Shown here: positions 17,480 through 26,088 of the stretch, one piece after another
Layout: each line of letters opens with the position of its first letter
How positions within the stretch are numbered: the stretch's first letter is position 1
Assembly (NCBI RefSeq): GCF_003703475.1
Contig: NZ_RDQM01000007.1
Location: forward strand, 1 to 64,000
Origin: Allofranklinella schreckenbergeri
GTDB lineage: Bacteria > Pseudomonadota > Gammaproteobacteria > Burkholderiales > Burkholderiaceae_C
Length of the DNA stretch: 64,000 bases
Direction of reading: 5' to 3'
The notes under the pieces: generated by a model
Databases searched by the model: none
The model's input: the letters and a program-made list of their open reading frames with translations, nothing else
What the model was told of the DNA's origin: nothing
Made by a program: the position numbers and the translations under genes

Positions 17480-18232
17480 ATGACTTGGGATTGGCAAGTT
17501 TTCTGCCAGGACAACATCACCAACGAAGTCGTCAGCGGCTGCTTTGGCCAAGGCGGCGACATTACCTATCTGGACTGGCTGCTCTCGGCCTGGGGCTGGA
17601 CGGTCTCCGTCTCCTTGCTGGCGCTGCTGCTGGCGCTGGTCACCGGCTCCGTCATTGGCACGCTGCGTACGCTGCCAAACAACCCCTGGCTGGTTCGCCT
17701 GGGCAACGCCTGGGTGGAGCTGCTGCGCAACGTGCCGCTGCTGGTGCAGATTTTTCTCTGGTACCACGTCGTGCCTGCGCTGTTTCCCGCCATGCGCTCA
17801 GTCTCCGGCTTTGTGCTGGTGGTATGCGCCCTGGGCTTTTTCACCTCCGCACGGATTGCCGAGCAGGTCAAGGCCGGCATCCAGGCCCTGCCACGCGGGC
17901 AACGCAACGCGGGCATGGCGCTGGGGCTGACCACCGCGCAGTGCTACCGCCACGTACTGCTGCCGATGGCGTTTCGCATCATCATTCCGCCGCTGACGAG
18001 CGAGTCGATGAACATCTTCAAAAATTCGTCGGTGGCTTTCGCCGTCTCCATCTCCGAGCTGACCATGTTCGCCATGCAGGCGCAGGAGGAAACCTCCCGC
18101 GGTGTGGAGATTTATCTGGCCGTCACGGGCCTTTACATCGTCTCCGCCTTCATCATCAACCGCATCATGGCGTTCATCGAAAAGCGCACACGGGTGCCCG
18201 GTTTCATCGCTGGCGCAGCGGGGGGGCATTGA
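17480..18232 (+). CDS. gltJ: Glutamate/aspartate ABC transporter permease GltJ
   Basis: 250 residues, RBS AAGGA 6 nt before ATG. An integral inner-membrane protein with about five hydrophobic segments. The EAA-loop region ALPRGQRNAGMALGLT (about 136-151) contacts the ATPase. The N-terminal part WQVFCQDNITNEV with a long periplasmic stretch is typical of GltJ. It pairs with GltK to form the channel for glutamate and aspartate. The stop is one base before gltK, indicating translational coupling. Confidence 0.93.
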   Translation: MTWDWQVFCQDNITNEVVSGCFGQGGDITYLDWLLSAWGWTVSVSLLALLLALVTGSVIGTLRTLPNNPWLVRLGNAWVELLRNVPLLVQIFLWYHVVPALFPAMRSVSGFVLVVCALGFFTSARIAEQVKAGIQALPRGQRNAGMALGLTTAQCYRHVLLPMAFRIIIPPLTSESMNIFKNSSVAFAVSISELTMFAMQAQEETSRGVEIYLAVTGLYIVSAFIINRIMAFIEKRTRVPGFIAGAAGGH

Positions 18233-18233
18233 T

Positions 18234-18899
18234 ATGACACTGGATTGGAGCTTTCTCACCTGGGACATGATTGGCAACTATGTCCTCAAAGGTTTGTACT
18301 TCAGTGCGTACCTCACCGTCATTGCCACGCTAGGCGGCATCTTGCTGGGCACCGTGCTGGCGTTGATGCGCCTTTCCAGCCAGAAATGGCTGGCGCTGCC
18401 TGCCACCATTTACGTCAACGGCATGCGCTCCATCCCTCTGGTGATGGTGATTTTGTGGTTCTTTTTGCTGGTGCCACTCATCATCGGACGCCCGATCGGG
18501 GCCGAGTTTTCCGCCGTCATCACCTTCATCGCGTTTGAAGCGGCCTACTTCAGCGAAATCATGCGCGCCGGCATTCAATCCATCCCGCGCGGCCAGGTGC
18601 ACGCGGGCATGGCGCTGGGCATGACCTATGGTCAAAACATGCGCCTGGTCGTGCTGCCACAGGCGTTCCGCAACATGCTGCCCGTGCTGTTGACACAAAC
18701 CATCATCTTGTTCCAGGACACTTCGCTGGTTTACGCCATCGGCGCTTATGACATGCTCAAAGGCTTTGAGACGGCAGGCAAAAACTACGGTCGCCCGATG
18801 GAAGCCTACATCGCCGCTGCGCTGGTGTATTTCGTCATCTGTTTTGGCCTGTCGGCAGCCGTCAAGCAACTGCATAAAAAAATCGCCATCATTCGCTAA
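18234..18899 (+). CDS. gltK: Glutamate/aspartate ABC transporter permease GltK
   Basis: 221 residues from ATG at 18234, one base after the gltJ stop; a G-rich tract in the gltJ 3' end can serve as ribosome binding site. Longer in-frame starts lie inside gltJ and are rejected. Five or so membrane segments and the EAA motif SIPRGQVHAGMALGMT identify a His/Glu/Gln-type amino-acid permease subunit. It forms a heterodimer with GltJ. The next gene, gltL, starts 18 bp downstream. Confidence 0.93.
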   Translation: MTLDWSFLTWDMIGNYVLKGLYFSAYLTVIATLGGILLGTVLALMRLSSQKWLALPATIYVNGMRSIPLVMVILWFFLLVPLIIGRPIGAEFSAVITFIAFEAAYFSEIMRAGIQSIPRGQVHAGMALGMTYGQNMRLVVLPQAFRNMLPVLLTQTIILFQDTSLVYAIGAYDMLKGFETAGKNYGRPMEAYIAAALVYFVICFGLSAAVKQLHKKIAIIR

Positions 18900-18917
18900 C
18901 GCGTCATCGAGAAACTC

Positions 18918-19655
18918 ATGATTGAACTGAAAAACGTCTCTAAATGGTATGGCGAGGTCCAAGTCCTCAACGATTGCACCACGCGCATCGCCAAAGGGGA
19001 GGTCGTCGTCATTGCCGGCCCGTCCGGATCGGGCAAATCAACGCTGATCAAAACCATCAACGCCCTGGAACCCTTCCAAAAAGGCGAGATTTGGGTCGAT
19101 GGCGTGCCCGTACACGACAAAAAAACCGATTTGCCCAAGCTGCGCAGCCACGTCGGCATGGTGTTCCAGCACTTTGAACTGTTCCCGCACCTGTCGGTAA
19201 CGGAGAACCTGACGCTGGCGCAAGTCAAGGTGCTGGGGCGCAACCCCACCGATGCCAAGGCCCACGGTCTTAAATACCTCGATCGCGTCGGCCTGATGGC
19301 GCACAAAGACAAGTTCCCCGGTCAGCTCTCCGGCGGCCAGCAACAGCGCGTGGCCATTGCGCGCGCGCTGGCGATGGATCCCATCGTGATGCTGTTTGAC
19401 GAGCCAACTTCGGCGCTGGACCCGGAAATGGTGGGCGAAGTGCTGGATGTGATGGTGGGCCTGGCTGGCGAGGGCATGACCATGATGGTCGTCACGCACG
19501 AAATGGGCTTTGCCCGCAAGGTGGGCCACCGCGTGATTTTCATGGATGTGGGCGGCAAGATCCTGGAGGACTGCACCACGCAAGAGTTTTTCGGCAATCC
19601 AGAAGCACGCCAGCCACGCACCAAGGACTTTTTGCAGAAAATCCTCTCGCATTGA
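18918..19655 (+). CDS. gltL: Glutamate/aspartate ABC transporter ATP-binding protein
   Basis: 245 residues. Walker [10 protein letters not shown] (about 35-43), Q-loop [14 protein letters not shown] signature [15 protein letters not shown], Walker [14 protein letters not shown], and H-loop VVTHEMGFA. It is the cytoplasmic ATPase that powers GltIJK. Length and motifs match polar amino-acid importer ATPases. Last gene of the operon; a GC-rich hairpin follows. Confidence 0.95.
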   Translation: MIELKNVSKWYGEVQVLNDCTTRIAKGEVVVIAGPSGSGKSTLIKTINALEPFQKGEIWVDGVPVHDKKTDLPKLRSHVGMVFQHFELFPHLSVTENLTLAQVKVLGRNPTDAKAHGLKYLDRVGLMAHKDKFPGQLSGGQQQRVAIARALAMDPIVMLFDEPTSALDPEMVGEVLDVMVGLAGEGMTMMVVTHEMGFARKVGHRVIFMDVGGKILEDCTTQEFFGNPEARQPRTKDFLQKILSH

Positions 19656-19678
19656 CCCCGCACTGCGCACCCGTAAAA

Positions 19679-19713
19679 AAAGCGCTGCGGCCCAACCGGG
19701 CCGCAGCGCTTTC
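19679..19713 (+). terminator. Hairpin after gltL
   Basis: AAAGCGCTGCGGCCC pairs perfectly with GGGCCGCAGCGCTTT around a 4-nt loop. The T tail is only three bases, but the A-run 5' gives a U tract on the opposite strand, where it may serve the convergent small gene. Confidence 0.65.
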
Positions 19714-19756
19714 GCATCTTGTGAGAGGCTGAGGCCTCGACGGCCACGCCCCCCTC

Positions 19757-20062
19757 TCAATAATTGACGGAAACCGCCGGAATATCGATACGCACAACGG
19801 GTTTGCCCACCGCACCGAGCACGGCCGAAGCGAACGACTCAGCCCACTTTTCATCTTGCAACTGGGCCACGCTGGCGGTAGAGGCAATCGCCAGCACCTT
19901 GTCGGCAACCAAGACCTTGCCGCTGGCGCGCAGAGGCTCACAATCGAGTGCAACGAACTGGGCATCCAACCACTGCCGCGCCTCCAGCGAGGGCATGGCC
20001 TGATGCACGGGCAAGTGAAATTCTTGCGAGGCAGAGAGCACGATGGTGACTTCCTTTTGCAT
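19757..20062 (-). CDS. Conserved hypothetical small protein
   Basis: 101 residues from ATG at 20062, with AAAGG 5 nt upstream. No signal peptide, membrane segment, cysteine motif or nucleotide-binding motif is seen. It has a mixed alpha/beta look (KEVTIVLSAS, KVLVADKVLAIA, KPVVRIDIPAVSV). I do not recognise the family. Coding likelihood is supported by good start context, the absence of a better competing frame, and its fit between gltL and dsbA. It converges on gltL across a 100-bp junction that has a hairpin but no repeat element. Confidence 0.6.
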   Translation of the reverse strand: MQKEVTIVLSASQEFHLPVHQAMPSLEARQWLDAQFVALDCEPLRASGKVLVADKVLAIASTASVAQLQDEKWAESFASAVLGAVGKPVVRIDIPAVSVNY

Positions 20063-20302
20063 GCGAACCTTTCGTTTTCAATCAATTGTGAGCAACTAGC
20101 TTAGCGTAATTTTTGCATGCCACAATCGACATTGAGCGCCCGCCATAGCGTATTCGCTGCTGTCCTAGGGTTTGTTCTTATGCCCATGCACGGTGCGCAG
20201 GAGCGCAGACGGAACTTTTCCGCCCGCGCTGCCTCCCAGGCGGCCTTGCCAGCGCCTGGAGCGGTGCGCGCATTCATTACCATTTGACCAGAGGAGTTTC
20301 CC

Positions 20303-20977
20303 GTGTCCATTAACCGTCGCGACTTTTCCATTTCCACAGTATTGCTGGGCGCTACCAGCTTGAGCGCCCTGCCCGCCTGGGCGCAGGAGCCGCCTAAAGA
20401 AGGCCAGCAGTACGCCAAGCTGGCTACGCCCGTCAACCTGGACACCCCTGCTGGGAAAATCGAAGTGCTGGAATTCTTCTGGTACTCCTGCCCTCATTGC
20501 AATTCCTTCGAGCCGATGTTCGAGACCTGGAAGAAGGCCCAGCCCGAGGACGTCATCGTGCGCCGCGTGCCAATTGCTTTCCAGCAAAACGGCAACTTCG
20601 TACCCCAGCAAAAGCTGTACTACACGCTGGAAGCGCTGAATTTGCTGGACAAGTTGCATATGGCCGCTTTCCGCGCCGTGCACACCGAGCGCAAGCGCCT
20701 GAACTCCGACGATGCCGTGTTCGAGTGGGTCAAGGGCCAGCCGGGCGTGAATCTGGACGAGTTCAAGAAGATGTACAACTCCTTCACCATCTCCAACCTG
20801 ATTCGCCGCGCCACGACGCTGCAAAACAGCTTCGACGTGCAAGGCGTGCCTGCGCTGGGCGTGGCGGGCAAGTACTACACCGACGGCACGATGGCGCGCA
20901 ACCTGGCCAACGCCTTGCAGGTGGTCAACTATCTGGTGGAGCAGGAGCGCAAAGCCATGAAAGGCGGCAAGGGCTGA
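20303..20977 (+). CDS. dsbA: DsbA-type thiol:disulfide oxidoreductase
   Basis: 224 residues with a GTG start (GTGTCCATT), AGAGGAG 8 nt upstream. The N-terminus NRRDFSISTVLLGATSLSALPAWAQ has twin arginines before a mild hydrophobic core, resembling a Tat signal. Active site CPHC lies in FFWYSCPHCNSFEP; cis-proline segment GVPALGVAGKYYT. It introduces disulfides into exported proteins and is reoxidised by DsbB. Its cluster partners in many relatives (argS, SPOR protein) are not here. A terminator lies about 60 bp after the stop. Confidence 0.93.
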   Translation: MSINRRDFSISTVLLGATSLSALPAWAQEPPKEGQQYAKLATPVNLDTPAGKIEVLEFFWYSCPHCNSFEPMFETWKKAQPEDVIVRRVPIAFQQNGNFVPQQKLYYTLEALNLLDKLHMAAFRAVHTERKRLNSDDAVFEWVKGQPGVNLDEFKKMYNSFTISNLIRRATTLQNSFDVQGVPALGVAGKYYTDGTMARNLANALQVVNYLVEQERKAMKGGKG

Positions 20978-21036
20978 GCGCCTGCTCAAACACAGGGCTG
21001 CGGCTGATACAGCGTCAGCCGATGGGACTCTTGCCA

Positions 21037-21063
21037 GCGCGGCCGCCACGGCCGCGTTTTTTT
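21037..21063 (+). terminator. Intrinsic terminator after dsbA
   Basis: A GC-rich hairpin (GCGCGGC / GCCGCG) is followed by seven T. It sits just before repeat copy 4. Confidence 0.8.
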
Positions 21064-21082
21064 ACGCCCACAATCTTATTGA

Positions 21083-21169
21083 CTACAAATCAAAAGACAA
21101 TTTTCAAAAAATTTTTTATTTACAGTGTTGCCGAAATCAATTTTTCATATTTCTTTTGATTTGAAAAAT
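21083..21169. repeat. Intergenic repeat element, copy 4
   Basis: Left end CTACAAATCAAAAGACAATT; internal box in reverse orientation GTTGCCGAAATCAATTTTT; right end TTTCTTTTGATTTGAAAAAT. It touches the stop codon (TAA) of the leftward adenosyltransferase gene. Convergent junction. Confidence 0.85.
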
Positions 21170-21744
21170 TAGCCATCGTCTTGCATCTGCTGCTGGCGCA
21201 GCTTCTCGCTTTGCCAATACACCTCGCCTTCGCCGTGGTGCAAGTTCAAATAGCGCGAGAGCACAAACAGCCAATCCGAGAGGCGGTTGAGGTACTGGCG
21301 CGGGCCGGGATTCATCGCCTCTTGCGCCTGTAGCGCCACCACCGAACGCTCGGCGCGGCGCGCCGCCGTGCGGCATACATGGGCCAGGCACGCCGCGCGG
21401 CTGCCCGCAGGCAGGATGAACTCCTTGAGCCTGGGCAACTGCTGGTTGTAGGTCTGCAAAGCCACCTCCAAATCCTGCAACGCCTGCTCTTTCAGCAAGA
21501 CAAAGCCCGGCATCGACAGCTCCCCGCCCAGATCGAAAAGCTGGTGCTGGATGTTCACCAATTGCTGGCGCACATCGCCTGGCAGCGGCTCGCACAGCAG
21601 CAAGCCGATATGGGAGTTGAGCTCATCCACATCGCCAATGGCCGCGATGCGCTGCGACGCCTTGGACAGCCGCGTGTTATCGCCCAGCCCCGTCGTCCCG
21701 TCATCGCCCGTACGCGTCGTGATTGCACTGAGCCGATTGCCCAT
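21169..21744 (-). CDS. PduO-type cob(I)alamin adenosyltransferase
   Basis: 191 residues from ATG at 21744, with GGAGG 4 nt upstream; the frame opens a little earlier but without such a site. ATP-binding motif TRTGDDGTTGL near the N-terminus, DELNSHIG, FILPAG, RRAERSVVAL and NRLSDWLFVLSR are hallmark motifs. The enzyme makes adenosylcobalamin from cob(I)alamin and ATP. No other B12 gene or cobalamin riboswitch is seen nearby. Its stop is formed at the edge of repeat copy 4. Confidence 0.93.
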   Translation of the reverse strand: MGNRLSAITTRTGDDGTTGLGDNTRLSKASQRIAAIGDVDELNSHIGLLLCEPLPGDVRQQLVNIQHQLFDLGGELSMPGFVLLKEQALQDLEVALQTYNQQLPRLKEFILPAGSRAACLAHVCRTAARRAERSVVALQAQEAMNPGPRQYLNRLSDWLFVLSRYLNLHHGEGEVYWQSEKLRQQQMQDDG

Positions 21745-21805
21745 TTGTCCTCCATCCATTTCACCTATGATCGCGCCAGTCTAAATCAATCGCAAAAGGA
21801 TTCCC

Positions 21806-22759
21806 ATGGCATTTGCAGGCTTGCTGGCCCTGCTCGACGACATCGCCACCGTGTTGGACGACGTGGCTGTAATGACCAAAGTGGCCGCCCGCAAAGGCGC
21901 GGCCATGTCCGACGATGTGGCCGTCTTGACCAAAGTGGCCGCCCAGAAATCGGCCGGCGTGCTGGGCGACGATTTGGCCCTCAATGCCCAGCAGGTCACT
22001 GGCGTGGCCTCTGCGCGCGAGCTGCCCGTCGTCTGGGCTGTGGCCAAAGGCTCTTTCATCAACAAGGCCATTTTGGTGCCCCTGGCTTTGTTGATCAGCG
22101 CGTTTGCGCCCAAACTCGTCACACCGCTGTTGATGATCGGCGGCGCTTTCCTGTGCTTTGAGGGGGCGGAAAAAATCCTGCACAAATTCCTGCCCCACGG
22201 CCACGCCGAGCAAGGGCATGCCGATGCCGCCCAGGAAGCGCCTTTGGATGAAGCCGCCAAAATCAAAGGCGCCGTGCGCACCGACTTCATCCTCTCCGCC
22301 GAAATCATGGCCATTGTGCTGGGCGTGGTCGATGGCAAGCCCTTCGCCCAGCAAGCCGTCGTCCTGGTGCTGCTGGCGGTGCTGATGACGATCGCCGTCT
22401 ATGGGCTGGTGGCCTGCATCGTCAAACTCGACGATCTGGGCCTGTGGCTGGCGCGCCAGCGCGACGCCCTGCGCCGCGGCCTGGGCCAGGCGATTTTGTG
22501 GGCTGCGCCTTGGCTGATGAAAACGCTTTCCATCGTCGGCATGGCCGCCATGTTCATGGTCGGCGGCGGCATCCTGGTGCATGGCGCACCTGCCCTGCAC
22601 CACGCTGTCGAGCACGTCAGCGCCCAGCTCACCGGCAACCCGGCCAATGCCCTCATCAACACCTTGGGCAACGCCCTTGTCGGCGTGATCGCTGGCGTCT
22701 TGATCGTGGCCGTCGTCACCGGCGCACAAAAGCTGTTTCGCCGCACACCCAAAGCCTGA
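21806..22759 (+). CDS. DUF808 family membrane protein (YedI-like)
   Basis: 317 residues, RBS AAAAGGA before ATG. The start MAFAGLLALLDDIATVLDDVA and the segment VTGVASARELPVVWAVAKGS are the DUF808 signature. Several hydrophobic segments (about 85-125, 170-215, 255-275, 295-310) indicate an inner-membrane protein. The family is widespread, but its function is not known. It is followed 127 bp later by nnrS; co-transcription is possible, without a known link. Confidence 0.88.
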   Translation: MAFAGLLALLDDIATVLDDVAVMTKVAARKGAAMSDDVAVLTKVAAQKSAGVLGDDLALNAQQVTGVASARELPVVWAVAKGSFINKAILVPLALLISAFAPKLVTPLLMIGGAFLCFEGAEKILHKFLPHGHAEQGHADAAQEAPLDEAAKIKGAVRTDFILSAEIMAIVLGVVDGKPFAQQAVVLVLLAVLMTIAVYGLVACIVKLDDLGLWLARQRDALRRGLGQAILWAAPWLMKTLSIVGMAAMFMVGGGILVHGAPALHHAVEHVSAQLTGNPANALINTLGNALVGVIAGVLIVAVVTGAQKLFRRTPKA

Positions 22760-22886
22760 TGCCCGGTGCGTTGGCGCAGCGCATGCCAGCGCCACAGGCG
22801 GGCAGCCGCTGGCGCTGATGGCCCACCAGTCCCGCGCCAGCCCTGCAAAGATTTGTCCGCAAAGGTTTGCCTGCCCGGCCAAGACC

Positions 22887-24224
22887 ATGAACAGGCCCTT
22901 ACCTCTACGCTCCATTTCCACCGCCATGCCTACCTCTCGCCTTTGGCAAACGCTGCTGGCCCAGCCCGTGATGATGTGCGGGCTGCGGCCTTTTTTTCTG
23001 CTCACCGCCATCAGCGCGCTGGTGTGCATCCCGCCCTGGCTGCTGTTTTACACCGGGCAGGCGCAAGTGGCCCAGTGGCTGGCGCTGATGCCCGGGGGGC
23101 CTATCGTCTGGCATGCGCATGAGCTGGTTTTTGGCTTTGGCATGGCTGCGGTTGCGGGGTTTTTGCTCGTGGCGGTGCCCGAATTCACCCAAAGCGCGCC
23201 GATGGGCCGCCACGCGCTGGCCTGGTTGTGCCTGTGCTGGCTGGCCGCCCGCCTCGTTTGGCTGGCCGCGCCTGCGCTGCCTCTGGCGCTTAGCGTGGGG
23301 CTGATGGCGCTGACCCAGGCGGCTTTTTTCGCGCTGTTGCTGGCGCTGGTGACGCCGCGCTTGTTCAGCACGGCCGGGCGGCTGCATCTGGCCTTTCTCT
23401 ACGCGCTGCTGGCGCTGGCGAGCTTGCAGGCCGGTTTTTTGTGGGCGCTTTGCACGGAGGGCGAGGCTTTGCGCTGGCTGAACGCCGCAGTGGGCGCGCT
23501 GATGGCGCTGACGATTGTGGCGGCCAGCCGCATTTCCATGCGCATTGTGAACAGCCGCATCGTGGCGGGGGTGCTACACCCGCCTTTGCCGGGCGCGGCT
23601 GTGTATTTGGCGCGCCCGCCACGGCGCAATTTCGCCATTTTCACCATCGTGTTGTGCAGCGCGCTGGAGTTTTTCGGCGCGCCCGAGGGAGTGACGGGCT
23701 GGTGCGCCCTGGCGGCGGCAGCGGCGGTGCTGGGGCTGCTCAACGATTGGCATATCGGCCGCCCGTTGTTCAACCGCTGGGCTTTGGGCCTGTATGTGTG
23801 CTATTGGATGCTGGCGCTGGGCTATGCCTTGATGGGGCTGACGTGGCTGCAAGCACCCTGGGCGCCGCTGACGCCAACGGCGGGGCGGCATTTGCTGACG
23901 ATTGGCACAATGGGCCTGTCCATTCTGGTGGTGATGTGCATTGCCGGGCGCCAGCATTGCGGCCATTGGCTTGACCAGCGTGTATGGGTACCGCTGGCGG
24001 CGTTGGCGCTGCTGCTCTCGGCCCTGCTGCGCGCCTGGGCGGGCATGCCTGCGGGGGCAGAGCATTTCGAGCGTTGGCTGATGGCCTCGGGCCTGGCCTG
24101 GTGCCTGGCGTTTGCGCTGTACCTGTGGCACATGGGCGCCATCCTTTTCGGCCCCCGGCAGGACGGGCTGCAGGGTTGCCAGGAGCCAGCCAATGCGCAC
24201 GAGTTGGGCAGCGGCTGCGGTTGA
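22887..24224 (+). CDS. nnrS: NnrS family haem-copper membrane protein
   Basis: 445 residues from the ATG at 22887. Starts at 22818 and 22926 (MPTSRLWQTL) are also open and no ribosome binding site decides, so the N-terminus is uncertain. About twelve membrane segments. Key motifs: GLRPFFLLTA, WHAHELVFGFGMAAVAGFLL, RMRIVNSR-like segment SMRIVNSRI, and RHLLTIGTMGLSILVVM. NnrS proteins carry haem and copper and protect against nitric-oxide stress, and often accompany denitrification genes. None of those are near. It converges on bioD. Confidence 0.85.
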   Translation: MNRPLPLRSISTAMPTSRLWQTLLAQPVMMCGLRPFFLLTAISALVCIPPWLLFYTGQAQVAQWLALMPGGPIVWHAHELVFGFGMAAVAGFLLVAVPEFTQSAPMGRHALAWLCLCWLAARLVWLAAPALPLALSVGLMALTQAAFFALLLALVTPRLFSTAGRLHLAFLYALLALASLQAGFLWALCTEGEALRWLNAAVGALMALTIVAASRISMRIVNSRIVAGVLHPPLPGAAVYLARPPRRNFAIFTIVLCSALEFFGAPEGVTGWCALAAAAAVLGLLNDWHIGRPLFNRWALGLYVCYWMLALGYALMGLTWLQAPWAPLTPTAGRHLLTIGTMGLSILVVMCIAGRQHCGHWLDQRVWVPLAALALLLSALLRAWAGMPAGAEHFERWLMASGLAWCLAFALYLWHMGAILFGPRQDGLQGCQEPANAHELGSGCG

Positions 24225-24298
24225 TACGGGCGTTTGACACAGCATTTAGCACGGCATTTGGCAGGCGCCTTCGGCAAGCTGCCCGCCCCGCAAATTTC

Positions 24299-24372
24299 TA
24301 CATCACAAGAAATACAGATTTACACCCAAAATGCCGAAACAAGGAAGTTATTTTTCCTATTGATTTATAAAA
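24299..24372. repeat. Intergenic repeat element, copy 5
   Basis: Left end ACATCACAAGAAATAC; reverse box AATGCCGAAACAAGGAAG; right end TTTTCCTATTGATTTATAAA. It overlaps the bioD stop codon, which is the TAA within the element's end. Convergent junction. Confidence 0.85.
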
Positions 24373-25147
24373 AACCAGCATCCGGGAGCATTTTCACCCC
24401 CTCGGGCAACCACGGCAGGCGCAGCCGTGGCAGCAGGCGTTGCGCCAACGCATCCAGCGCCGGGCCGCCTCGCTCGGCCTCGCCCGCCACATGCGGCACC
24501 AGCCCCAGGCACGGCGCGCCATAGGCTTGCTGCAACTGCGCTTGCAGATAGCGCACGTTGTCGGCCTGGCGCTGCATGGCCGGGTCGATGTGGTTGCCCA
24601 GCCAGCCCGCCAGGCGCAACCCGCGCGCGGCAATGGCTTCGGCCGTGAGCAAGGCATGGTTGAGGCAGCCCAGGCGCAGGCCCACCACCAACACCACGGG
24701 CATCGGCGGCCGTTGCAGGGCGCAGGCCAGATCGGCGCTGTCGAGCGTGTCGGACAAGGGCGCGCGCCAGCCGCCCACGCCCTCCACCAACAGCACGTCG
24801 GCCTGCGCGGCCAGGCGCTGGCGGGCGGCGGCGATGGCGGCCAGGTCAACCGGGCGGCCTTCTTCACGCGCGGCGATGTGGGGGGAAACCGCCGCCTGGT
24901 AGAGAAACGGGTTCACATCCGCGCGCACGGCGTCCGTCATCGGCACGTTGCTGGCGGCCACCAGCGCCTGCACATCTTCATTGCGGCCGTGGGCATCCAC
25001 CCCGGCGGCCACGGGCTTCATGCCCAGGGCGCGCAGGCCCGACAGATGCGCCGTGCGCAGCAGCAGCGCGGTGACAAAGGTTTTGCCGATGCCGGTGTCG
25101 GTGCCCGCGATGAAATAGGTATGAGGGCAAGCTTGTGCGGCGGTCAT
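24365..25147 (-). CDS. bioD: ATP-dependent dethiobiotin synthetase
   Basis: 260 residues. Walker A variant GTDTGIGKT (15-23), substrate segment KPVAAG (about 44-49), VEGVGGWRAPL (about 121-131), and LRLGCLNHALLTAEAI. It carboxylates 7,8-diaminopelargonate and closes the ureido ring to dethiobiotin, the step before BioB. The ATG overlaps the bioC stop as ATGA, so it is translationally coupled. Last gene in the bioAFHCD operon. The C-terminus (GFL then TAA) runs into repeat copy 5. Confidence 0.96.
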   Translation of the reverse strand: MTAAQACPHTYFIAGTDTGIGKTFVTALLLRTAHLSGLRALGMKPVAAGVDAHGRNEDVQALVAASNVPMTDAVRADVNPFLYQAAVSPHIAAREEGRPVDLAAIAAARQRLAAQADVLLVEGVGGWRAPLSDTLDSADLACALQRPPMPVVLVVGLRLGCLNHALLTAEAIAARGLRLAGWLGNHIDPAMQRQADNVRYLQAQLQQAYGAPCLGLVPHVAGEAERGGPALDALAQRLLPRLRLPWLPEGVKMLPDAGFL

Positions 25148-26088
25148 GGATGCATGCGGGTTGTGGGCGTTGTGGGCGTTGTGGGCGCGGAAGATTCCGG
25201 GGGCACGGCATCCCCCGCCCGCGCCAGCAGATAAATCACCTGATAGCTCAAAGGCAAGCCCTGCGCGGTGCGCTGGCGCTCGTAGGCTTGCTCCAGCCGC
25301 GCCCAGCCCGCCCGGCCCAGCGGCGTGGTGCGCCCTCCCGGCCCCACGCGGTTGGCCCCCACGGCCTTGAGCGCTTGCAGCACGGCGCGCACACTGGGGT
25401 AATGCGCCGTGAGCGTGGCGCGCTGCACGCGCACATCCACAAAGCCAGCGGCGGCCAGGGCGGCGCGCAGGCTGGCTTCTTCCTCAAAGTGCAATACGTG
25501 GCGATGGGCATCGACAGCGGCAAAGGCTTGCGCCAGCTCGCCCAGCGTGCCCGTGCCCAGGGTGGCCACAGCCAGCACGCCGCCGGGGCGCAACACCCGC
25601 CGCGCCTGGGCCGCAATCGTGGGCGCATGGCACCACTGCCACACCAGGCTGGACCAATACAGGCCCACGCTGCCCGCAGCCAACGGCAGGGCGTGCAAAT
25701 CGGCGCAGACGCTGGCCCCGCCGCGCTGCGGGCTACGCGCCAGCACTTGCTGGCTGCGCTGACACATGGCCGGGGCAGCGTCCAGCGCCAGCAGGTAGGG
25801 GGCTGAGCAGGGCGCACTCCCATGCGCAGCCACATATTCAGCCAGCAACGGCAAGGCATAGCCCGTGCCGCTGCCTGCATCCAGCACTGGCACAGCCACC
25901 GGCCAGGCGCTTGCCTGCAATTGCGCCAGCAAGCCTTGCACTGCCTGGCGCTGCACCTGGGCGGCCGCGTCGTAGCTGGCGGCGGCGCGATCAAAGGCGG
26001 CGCGGACGTGTGCGCGAGCCGGGCGCGCGACATCAGGCGTTGCGATAGGAGCGGGTGGGCAAGACATGGTGGCAGAGGCTGGGTTCAT
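25144..26088 (-). CDS. bioC: Malonyl-ACP O-methyltransferase BioC
   Basis: 314 residues. The start ATG at 26088 overlaps the bioH TGA (ATGA), which settles it against the long upstream open frame. The class I SAM fold has motif I VPVLDAGSGTGYALPLL, and N-terminal FDRAAASYDAAAQVQRQ is the BioC signature; VGLYWSSLVWQWCH also fits. It methylates malonyl-ACP so that fatty-acid enzymes can build the pimeloyl chain. The C-terminus has a low-complexity PTTPTTPTT run. An internal ATG at 26067 is a weaker alternative. Confidence 0.93.
   Translation of the reverse strand: MNPASATMSCPPAPIATPDVARPARAHVRAAFDRAAASYDAAAQVQRQAVQGLLAQLQASAWPVAVPVLDAGSGTGYALPLLAEYVAAHGSAPCSAPYLLALDAAPAMCQRSQQVLARSPQRGGASVCADLHALPLAAGSVGLYWSSLVWQWCHAPTIAAQARRVLRPGGVLAVATLGTGTLGELAQAFAAVDAHRHVLHFEEEASLRAALAAAGFVDVRVQRATLTAHYPSVRAVLQALKAVGANRVGPGGRTTPLGRAGWARLEQAYERQRTAQGLPLSYQVIYLLARAGDAVPPESSAPTTPTTPTTRMHP

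Noticed and set aside
21745-21805. Cobalamin riboswitch near the adenosyltransferase gene
   Set aside because: The upstream gap to DUF808 is only 61 bp and shows no B12-box-like sequence.
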